Position numbers and translations under genes: made by a program
Shown here: in pieces, positions 44,799-51,284 of the stretch
Numbering within the stretch: the stretch's first letter is position 1
Layout of the letters: each line of letters begins with the position of its first letter
From: Candidatus Competibacteraceae bacterium
Lineage (GTDB): Bacteria; Pseudomonadota; Gammaproteobacteria; Competibacterales; Competibacteraceae
Direction of reading: 5' to 3'
Length of the DNA stretch: 64,000 bases
NCBI GenBank assembly: GCA_003989065.1
Contig: RXIW01000012.1
Span: forward strand, 1 to 64,000
The notes under the pieces: model-generated
What the model was told of the DNA's origin: nothing
The model's database searches: none
Seen by the model: the letters and a program-made list of their open reading frames with translations, nothing else

Positions 44799-46301
44799 AT
44801 GCCTTCGATCTTTCAAGCTGGTATTTTCAACATCCCTGGCAACACCCGCCTTGCTCTGACCGAAGGCGGCCAGTTGAAGGCCGATGGCCGCCAAAACAAC
44901 ACCAATATCTTCGCGCGAGCCTGGGATTGCCTCACCCGCAGCTCGGAGAAAGTCGAGGCCAACAAAACAGTGGCCCGCCAGTTTATCGCCGAGATTCGGG
45001 AAAAATACGGCGATGGCGTTGCCGATATGGCTTCGCGCGAATTGAAGTCGCACCTCGACAAGGGGCGTCCCCTGACCGCCCATCGTGTCAGTTGCGTGCT
45101 GAAGAATGCGGATGATGCCGCCAATCTGACTTGGCTGCGCGACCAGAACCTGACTCGGGTCGAGATCCGCGATGTTAGAGCGCAATTCAGCCGCGATGAG
45201 TTGACGCTGCTGCGCGAAGGCCATGTGAGTATCGATGTCGGTCGGCAATACAAGGAAAGGGAGATCCCCATTCACCCGCGTACCTTGGTGGCCTACTGCC
45301 GCGATGAGAATGTCGTGGAAGGTTCGAAAAAGGAGTTGCGGGGTGGGGCGGTCAGTAAGCCCTACGAGGTGCAATATCGCCATGGCGACCAGCTCGATAC
45401 CATGGTGTTCAAGGAAGCGCGCTTGGGCGAAGGGCACGGTGCTGCCGCGACCGCACTGGGCATCGATCCGCACTCCTGCATGGCGGTGCGCAATATCGCG
45501 ACCAAGGTCGTGGATGAGGCCCTCGGTTTCAACTTGGTGCCCGATACCCGGATCGGGATGCTGGATGGCCAACTCGGCATGGTCATGGGCTTCGCTACGG
45601 GCGCGCCGGCGACCAAGCAGCGCATGGTGGATGTGACCGATTCGAGTCAAGGACAGATGGTGCTGAAAGAACAGCACAGCCTCAATCCGGAAGAACTCAA
45701 GGATTTATTGGATATGGGTGGGTTGCGTATCGAGGGAGACCGTGTCTTCAAGTCGGAGTCTGTGCAGGTGCAGCACGACTACCGCGATCCCGGACTGCGG
45801 CGCGAACTGGTCAAATTGCAGCTGCTCGATGCGCTCACCGCCCAAGGCGATCGCCATGGAGGCAACTTCGTGATTCAACGGGGCGAGGGCGGCCGATTTA
45901 CTGGCCTGAGTGCGATCGACAACGACCAGGCATTTGGATCCCGGATCGAGGATCCCAGACAGCTGCTTGGCGATAGCGCCTGTCGGTGTGTCGATCTCCC
46001 GCCCGTGGTTGACGAAGGCATCAAAGCCGCTTTCGCAAATCTCAGCGATGACCAACTGCGGCGAGATCTGACCGGTTTGTTGCCAAAAGATGAGATCGAC
46101 GCCGCAGTCGCTCGCTTGCAGGTCATCAAGGAGTATCTGGCGGGTGGCCCGCCGCCCATGGTGTTGACCGGCGAGAATCCCGATTGGGGTTCGGAAGCGG
46201 TGGGGCGCGCCCTGAGCGATCCGGCTACCAGCTACGTGGGACGTGAGCTGAGTCGTTTCGAGGGACTCAATACGATGAGCTATGAAGAGGCGGAAGCATG
46301 A
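44799..46301 (+). CDS. Probable type III effector with PI3/PI4-kinase-like catalytic motifs (copy 1)
   Basis: A 500-residue protein. Residues 1-120 appear to be a secretion/chaperone-binding region shared with other effectors here. The rest fits the phosphatidylinositol-kinase-like fold: VFK with candidate ATP lysine K205, LGFNLVPDTRIGMLDGQLGMV, the catalytic loop QGDRHGGNFVI (D351, H353, N356), and the metal-binding AIDNDQAFG (D374). Eukaryotic PI3/PI4 kinases read GDRHxxN and IDxGxxFG at these points. Lipid or protein kinase activity is inferred; actin-fragmin kinase-like enzymes are an alternative. Its chaperone is upstream. A paralogue follows at 46939. Confidence 0.75.
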   Translation: MPSIFQAGIFNIPGNTRLALTEGGQLKADGRQNNTNIFARAWDCLTRSSEKVEANKTVARQFIAEIREKYGDGVADMASRELKSHLDKGRPLTAHRVSCVLKNADDAANLTWLRDQNLTRVEIRDVRAQFSRDELTLLREGHVSIDVGRQYKEREIPIHPRTLVAYCRDENVVEGSKKELRGGAVSKPYEVQYRHGDQLDTMVFKEARLGEGHGAAATALGIDPHSCMAVRNIATKVVDEALGFNLVPDTRIGMLDGQLGMVMGFATGAPATKQRMVDVTDSSQGQMVLKEQHSLNPEELKDLLDMGGLRIEGDRVFKSESVQVQHDYRDPGLRRELVKLQLLDALTAQGDRHGGNFVIQRGEGGRFTGLSAIDNDQAFGSRIEDPRQLLGDSACRCVDLPPVVDEGIKAAFANLSDDQLRRDLTGLLPKDEIDAAVARLQVIKEYLAGGPPPMVLTGENPDWGSEAVGRALSDPATSYVGRELSRFEGLNTMSYEEAEA

Positions 46302-46858
46302 TGAATTCCAATCCTGTACTGAGGCGGCTGGAGACGGTATTCCGCGAGCAGGAATTGCCCTGTCCGTGGGTGCCGCCGATCCTGGCGAGTCAACTCGCCG
46401 AATATGCACCCGCCATGTTCGCCAGCCGCCCGCTGACCAGTGGACTATATGGGCTGGAGCCTTTTGTAGCCGAATACCTGGCGACGCCGGAGCCCTTCGT
46501 CGCGCTCGGCTTCGACGGCCACGGTCTGGTGTCGCAGGCGGTCCACTATTATCTGGCCGACGAGCGCGTCGCGGTATTCGTGCAGCAGCGCTGGGGCACC
46601 CTGTTCGATGATCCTGCCCACGATCGCGAGTGCTGGGCCATCATGATCAAGCACACCCGGAAGTTGCTGGAGCTGGCCGCCGAGCGTTTTCCGGCCGGCG
46701 AACGCTTGATCGTGGTCCAGAGCAGCTTCGACCAACCGCGTTTCGGCTGGCAGCGGGCCGGCGAAACGGGCCAACCTCGCTGGGAGCTGTGCGCCGCCCA
46801 GGGTTCTCCCATTCTGGCCGCCGCTGCTCTGCGCCGCCGTCTGCAGGCAGCGGCCTGA
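46298..46858 (+). CDS. Unrecognised protein between two kinase-like effector genes
   Basis: A 186-residue protein, overlapping the stop of the first kinase-like gene (ATGATG start at 46298). It has no signal peptide or membrane helix. Its segment FVALGFDGHGLVSQAVHYYL is followed by RVAVFVQQRWGTLFDDP, and ERLIVVQSSFDQPRFGWQR follows later, suggesting an alpha/beta fold. It does not show the CesT pattern. The close coupling suggests it serves the effectors, perhaps as accessory chaperone or cognate regulator. No function can be assigned. Confidence 0.6.
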   Translation: MMNSNPVLRRLETVFREQELPCPWVPPILASQLAEYAPAMFASRPLTSGLYGLEPFVAEYLATPEPFVALGFDGHGLVSQAVHYYLADERVAVFVQQRWGTLFDDPAHDRECWAIMIKHTRKLLELAAERFPAGERLIVVQSSFDQPRFGWQRAGETGQPRWELCAAQGSPILAAAALRRRLQAAA

Positions 46859-46938
46859 GCCGGATGGTGCGGGATTCGTCGGTGTAAACGCCGACTTGTC
46901 GGTGTCTGCGGAGTCGATATCCGAGCGGAGTTTCGATC

Positions 46939-48471
46939 ATGCCTTCCATTTTTCATGGCGGTGTCTTGAACACCCCTGGCGGTATCCCCAGCGATACCCG
47001 TCTTGCCCTGACCGACGATGGCCGGTTGCAGGCCGATGGTCGTCAGCGTTACGCCAATGTCTTCGCGCGGGCCTGGGATTGCATCACCCGTAGCCCAGAA
47101 AAAGTCGAGGCCAACAAGGAACTGGCCCGTCGCTGCGTGGCCGAGATTCGGGCCAAATATGGCGATGGCATTGCCGACATGGCCTCGCGCGAGCTGAAAT
47201 CGCAACTGACCCTGGGGCGTCCGCTGACCGCCTATCGGATCGGCTACGTGCTGCGAAACGCGATCGACTCCGCCAACACGGCCTGGCTGCGCGACCAGGG
47301 TCTGACCCGGCGCGAGATCCGTGGAGCCGAGATGCAATTCAGCCGGACCGAGTTGAGCCTGTTGCGCGAGGCCGGTCTGAGCATCGAGATCGGCCGGCAG
47401 TACAAGGATCGGCAGATACCCATTCATCCGCGCACCCTGGTGGCCCATTGCCGCGATGAGAACGTGGTGGAGGGCTCGAAGGTGCCGCTGCGCGGCGGCG
47501 CGGTCAGCACGCCTTATTCAGTGCAGTATCGCCGTGGCGACCAGCTGGATGACGTGGTGTTCAAGGAGGCCCGCCTGGGCGAAGGACACGGTGATGCCGC
47601 CCTGGCGCTGGGCATCGCAAAGAATTCCTGCATGGCGGTGCGCAATGTCGCGACTAAGGCCGTGGATCAACTGCTCGGCTTCAACCTGACGCCCGACACC
47701 CGGATCGGAATGCTGGATGGCCAACTCGGTATGGTGATGGGCTTTGCCGAGGGCGTGCTGGCGATGAAGCAACGCGAGGTCGATGTCACCGAGGAGATGA
47801 CCGCCCAGGTGCAGGCTTGGCGGGAGATGGTCGATCAGGAGATCCTCGACCCGGAAGGGTTCAAGGACATGTTGCAGGCCAGCAATTTGCGCATCGATGG
47901 CGAGCGGATCTTGCGGACCGAAGAGGTTGGGGTGCAGCAGAATTACGCCGATCCCGGCCTGCGGCGCGAACTGGTCAAGCTGCAATTGCTCGACGCGCTG
48001 ACCGCGCAAGGCGATCGCCATGGTGGCAACTACCTGATCCGGCGAGACGAGACCGGCCGGTTCACCGGCTTGAGCGCCATCGACAACGACCAGGCGTTTG
48101 GAACGGCGATCAAGAATCCGGATGAGCTGCACAATGGCATTCTCGGCCTGCGCGGGGTCAAGCTGCCTCCCGTAGTCGACGAAGGGATGAAAGCCGCCTT
48201 TGAAAATCTGAGCGATGCCCAGTTGCGCGAAGTATTGACCGGCCTGTTGCCGGAGGCCGAGATCGCCGCCGCCATCACCCGGTTGCATGTGATTCAAGAT
48301 TATCTAGCCGGGGGACCGCCACCCGTGGTATTAGGGATTGATGACCCCGATGCTTGGGGCTCGGAGGAGGTGGGTCTGGCGTTGCACGACCCAACCACCA
48401 GCTATGTGGGGCGCGACCTGGACGTATTGGCGCGGATCGGCACGGTCGTGTCTTACGAAGAGGCGCAATGA
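46939..48471 (+). CDS. Probable type III effector with PI3/PI4-kinase-like catalytic motifs (copy 2)
   Basis: A 510-residue paralogue of the protein encoded at 44799-46301, similar over its full length. It has VFKEARLGEGHG (K209), LLGFNLTPDTRIGML, QGDRHGGNYLI (residues 357-367), and AIDNDQAFG (D382). The main differences are a ten-residue N-terminal offset and a divergent segment at about 283-310. All catalytic motif residues are retained, so both copies look active. Its stop lies 31 bases from the convergent tsaE stop, marking the island edge. Confidence 0.75.
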   Translation: MPSIFHGGVLNTPGGIPSDTRLALTDDGRLQADGRQRYANVFARAWDCITRSPEKVEANKELARRCVAEIRAKYGDGIADMASRELKSQLTLGRPLTAYRIGYVLRNAIDSANTAWLRDQGLTRREIRGAEMQFSRTELSLLREAGLSIEIGRQYKDRQIPIHPRTLVAHCRDENVVEGSKVPLRGGAVSTPYSVQYRRGDQLDDVVFKEARLGEGHGDAALALGIAKNSCMAVRNVATKAVDQLLGFNLTPDTRIGMLDGQLGMVMGFAEGVLAMKQREVDVTEEMTAQVQAWREMVDQEILDPEGFKDMLQASNLRIDGERILRTEEVGVQQNYADPGLRRELVKLQLLDALTAQGDRHGGNYLIRRDETGRFTGLSAIDNDQAFGTAIKNPDELHNGILGLRGVKLPPVVDEGMKAAFENLSDAQLREVLTGLLPEAEIAAAITRLHVIQDYLAGGPPPVVLGIDDPDAWGSEEVGLALHDPTTSYVGRDLDVLARIGTVVSYEEAQ

Positions 48472-48502
48472 ATCCAGGCCGCCTACCGAACGACAGAGCG
48501 CG

Positions 48503-49000
48503 TCAGCGTTCCGGAGGAGGCGACAGCGTTGAGACGGCTGCTTCCCGATCGGCCAGCCTCGCCAACAGGGCTTGGCCGGTCGGGGAGCCGGCTTTCATCC
48601 GACAGACACGCCCCTCGCCGTCGTAACGCAGGGCGATTTCCAGATCGGCGGCCGGCAGCTGGCCCTGGCCACGTTCCGGCCATTCGATCAGCAGCACGGC
48701 CGCGCCGTCGAGCTGCTCGCGCAAGCCGAGAAATTCCAGCTCTTCGGGATCGGCCAGCCGATACAGATCCCAGTGGAACAGCCGCCAGCCCGCCACGTGA
48801 TAAGGCTCCACCAGGGTATAGGTGGGGCTCTTGACCGTGCCTGCGTGACCAAGCGCATGCAATAGGCCGCGCACCAGGGTGGTTTTGCCCGCGCCCAGCT
48901 CGCCGCTGAGATAGATCACGCAGCCGGGGGGCAGGGCCGCCGCCAGCCAAGCGCCACAGGCTTCGGTGGCGGCTTGGGAATCGAGAGTGCGTTCCAGCAT
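48503..49000 (-). CDS. tsaE: tRNA threonylcarbamoyladenosine biosynthesis ATPase TsaE
   Basis: The 165-residue ATPase supports the TsaBD complex in t6A37 formation. It shows a P-loop LSGELGAGKTTLVRGLL, SPTYTLVEPY, FHWDLYRLADPEELEFLG, and LLIEWPERG. ATG 49000 gives the family length and is two bases from the nnr stop. The usual downstream amiB-mutL genes are absent; the type III island lies there instead. Confidence 0.95.
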   Translation of the reverse strand: MLERTLDSQAATEACGAWLAAALPPGCVIYLSGELGAGKTTLVRGLLHALGHAGTVKSPTYTLVEPYHVAGWRLFHWDLYRLADPEELEFLGLREQLDGAAVLLIEWPERGQGQLPAADLEIALRYDGEGRVCRMKAGSPTGQALLARLADREAAVSTLSPPPER

Positions 49001-49002
49001 GG

Positions 49003-50490
49003 TCAGGGATTGGCCAGTTGTCGCAGCAGGGGCAGCAGGTCGGTCGCCAGCAGGCCGCGCTCGCCGTCGGAGCGCGCTGCCAGATCGCCGGCCAGGCCAT
49101 GCAGATAGACGCCGCACTTGGCTGCTGCGAACAGAGGCAGTCCTTGCGCTAGGAGTCCGGCGATCACCCCGGTCAACACGTCGCCCATGCCGCCGCTGGC
49201 CATGCCCGGATTGCCGACGGTGCACAGCGCCACTTGTCCGTCGGCCTGGCTGGCGATCAGCGAACCGGCCCCCTTGAGCACGGTTACGCCGCCGAAGCGT
49301 AGCGCCAGCTCTTCGACAGCGGCGAAACGGTCGATTTCAACCTGGGGCGGCGTCATTTTCAGCAGGCGGGCGGCTTCGCCGGGATGCGGGGTCAGAATCC
49401 AGTCGTGGCGATAGGTGGGTTCGGCGGCCAGCAGGTTCAGGCCGTCAGCGTCCACCACCAAGGGTTTGTCGCTGGCCAGCGCGGCTTGCAGCAGACTCCG
49501 TCCCCACTCGCCGTGGCCGAGCCCCGGTCCCACCGCGATGACCGTGGCGCGGTCCAGCAGCGGGGCCAACGCCTCCGGGGTTTCGATGCCGTGGAACATC
49601 AGTTCTGGGCGGATGGCCGCTTGCAGACCGGCGTGGGCGGTCCGGGTAGCGATGCTGACCAGCCCTGCGCCGCAGCGGGCGGCGGCTTCGGCCGCCATGC
49701 GCGCCGCACCGGCCAGCCCGTGGTCGCCGCCGATCACCAGCACATGGCCGAACTGACCCTTGTGAGCGCTACGCGGTCGGGGGGGAAGCCGCTTGGGCAG
49801 ATCGTCCCCGGCATAACGCCAGCAGGCCGGATGGATGGTGGCGTAGAGGTCGGATGGCACACCCAACGCGGCGAAGTTCAGCTCGCCGCAGTGGCTCGGA
49901 CCCTGGGCGGTGAGCAGGCCCTGCTTGAGGCCGATGAAGGTGATGGTCGCCGTGGCATGGATCGCCGCGCCGAGAACGGCGCCAGTGTCGGCGTTCAAGC
50001 CGGAGGGCAGGTCGAGCGCCAGGATGTCGGTGGGTCGAGCGTTCATGGCTTCGATGGCGTCGCGCCAGTGGCCGCTGACCTCCCGTTCCAAGCCGGTGCC
50101 GAGAATGGCGTCCACCAGGAGGTCGAGGCCATCATCCAGCGCGGCGGCGGAAAAAACCGTGATAGCGACATTGGCGGCACAGGCGTCCTGCCAGGCGGTC
50201 CGGGCATCGCCCTGCAAGCGGTCGGGATCGGCCAGGGTCAGAACCTCGACCTCCAGCCCGGCCCGTTGCGCCAGCCGGGCCACGACATAGCCGTCGCCGG
50301 CGTTGTTGCCGCTGCCGCAGACCACTGCGATCCGACGTGCCTCCGGCCAGCGGTTGCGCAGCAGGTTGAAAGCGGCTTCACCGGCTCGATTCATCAGGGT
50401 ATAGCCGGGGATGCCGCGCTCTTGGATGGCGATACGATCCAGTTCCCGCACCTGGGCGGCGCGGTACAGTTCGAAAGGCAGTGCGCGCAT
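49003..50490 (-). CDS. nnr: Bifunctional NAD(P)HX epimerase/dehydratase
   Basis: A 495-residue metabolite-repair enzyme. The N-terminal YjeF domain (AGEAAFNLL, VVCGSGNNAGDGYVVARL, LDLPSGLNADTG) epimerises hydrated NAD(P)H. The C-terminal YjeF/ADP-dependent dehydratase domain (HKGQFGHVLVIGGDHGLAGAARM, AVGPGLGHGEWG, LTPHPGEAARLL, NPGMASGGMGDVLTG) restores NAD(P)H. It is normally divergent from queG; here a chaperone/effector cassette separates them. Confidence 0.95.
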   Translation of the reverse strand: MRALPFELYRAAQVRELDRIAIQERGIPGYTLMNRAGEAAFNLLRNRWPEARRIAVVCGSGNNAGDGYVVARLAQRAGLEVEVLTLADPDRLQGDARTAWQDACAANVAITVFSAAALDDGLDLLVDAILGTGLEREVSGHWRDAIEAMNARPTDILALDLPSGLNADTGAVLGAAIHATATITFIGLKQGLLTAQGPSHCGELNFAALGVPSDLYATIHPACWRYAGDDLPKRLPPRPRSAHKGQFGHVLVIGGDHGLAGAARMAAEAAARCGAGLVSIATRTAHAGLQAAIRPELMFHGIETPEALAPLLDRATVIAVGPGLGHGEWGRSLLQAALASDKPLVVDADGLNLLAAEPTYRHDWILTPHPGEAARLLKMTPPQVEIDRFAAVEELALRFGGVTVLKGAGSLIASQADGQVALCTVGNPGMASGGMGDVLTGVIAGLLAQGLPLFAAAKCGVYLHGLAGDLAARSDGERGLLATDLLPLLRQLANP

Positions 50491-50788
50491 GGGAAATCTC
50501 CTGCACCGTCATGATTGAGGGGGATGATCGCCGAAGCCGTCGAACCGATGTCGTCGGCCAAGCGCTGCCCGGTTGAACCGCCATTTTGGCGCAGAACCGT
50601 CCCGGCGAATAGGCCCTGTATTTGTCTGGAGCGCCAAACCTCCGATCGGTTTCGCGGGTGTCGCGATGCCTTGTCTATGGCGGCGGAGCTGGATGATCGG
50701 AGCATGGAGAAATCGCCAAGGGCGGTTGAATCTTGTTTTCGCCACGATTACTTTGTGTATTGTTGACTCCTCACCGAAGGAATTTGCC
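50491..50788. other. 298-base intergenic region upstream of the SopB-like cassette
   Basis: It lies between divergent nnr and the chaperone gene. I see no coding frame of merit. An AT-rich patch near 50729-50765 precedes the chaperone start, and a GAAGGAA ribosome-binding site is seen at about 50776-50782. No inverted repeats, tRNA end or transposase remnant marks how the cassette arrived. Confidence 0.55.
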
Positions 50789-51265
50789 ATGAGCCCGCGA
50801 GAAAACCTGCAAAGTCTGCTGAATGGTTTCGCACACGATATCGGTCTGTCGGAATTGCCTCTCGATGCGAATGGGCTTGGGACGTTATTGTTCGACGATA
50901 CGATCATGCTGCATTTGCAGATTAATGAGACGACTGGAACGTTTATCCTGTTTTCCACCATCGGCACGGTACCCGAGCAAGGCCGGGAATCGTTCTATGC
51001 CGACATGTTGCAGGCCAATCTGTTCTGGCAACAGACCGGCGGTGCGACTCTGGCGCTGGAGAAATCTTCACAGGCGGCGGTTCTGGCGTACGAACAGCCT
51101 CTGGAGGGTTTGGATCAAGCGGGTTTTCAGGGGCTGATCAAACAGTTTCTCGATGTGGTCGAGGATTGGCAGGGCCGACTACGCGATGTCGGCGCGGGCG
51201 ATCGGCTGGACTCGGGTCACGACGATCCTTCTGCCACATCTGGAGAAAGTTTCATTCGCGTCTGA
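50789..51265 (+). CDS. CesT/Tir-type chaperone of the SopB-like effector
   Basis: A 158-residue acidic protein with LQSLLNGFAHDIGLSELPLD, TLLFDDTIMLHLQINETTG, MLQANLFWQQTGGATLALEK, and the C-terminal helix FQGLIKQFLDVVEDWQGRL. It has the class I CesT fold, akin to SigE/IpgE chaperones of the SopB/IpgD effectors in role. It ends SFIRV like the other chaperones here. The cargo gene starts 19 bases later. Confidence 0.85.
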   Translation: MSPRENLQSLLNGFAHDIGLSELPLDANGLGTLLFDDTIMLHLQINETTGTFILFSTIGTVPEQGRESFYADMLQANLFWQQTGGATLALEKSSQAAVLAYEQPLEGLDQAGFQGLIKQFLDVVEDWQGRLRDVGAGDRLDSGHDDPSATSGESFIRV

Positions 51266-51284
51266 GCGATCGGGGGACATTGCC

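Noticed and set aside
44799..48471. HipA-type toxin kinase as an explanation of the tandem kinase-like genes
   Set aside because: No HipB-like antitoxin gene is adjacent, the motif spacing GDRHxxN...IDND fits PI3/PI4-like kinases better, and the genes follow a type III chaperone gene.
22767..50513. ACCGTCATG occurring at 22767, 31707 and 50505, upstream of three chaperone genes
   Set aside because: Distances to the start codons vary from about 36 to 276 bases, one copy adjoins the nnr start, and the same string occurs inside the tip-like gene near 39806, so a common operator is unlikely.
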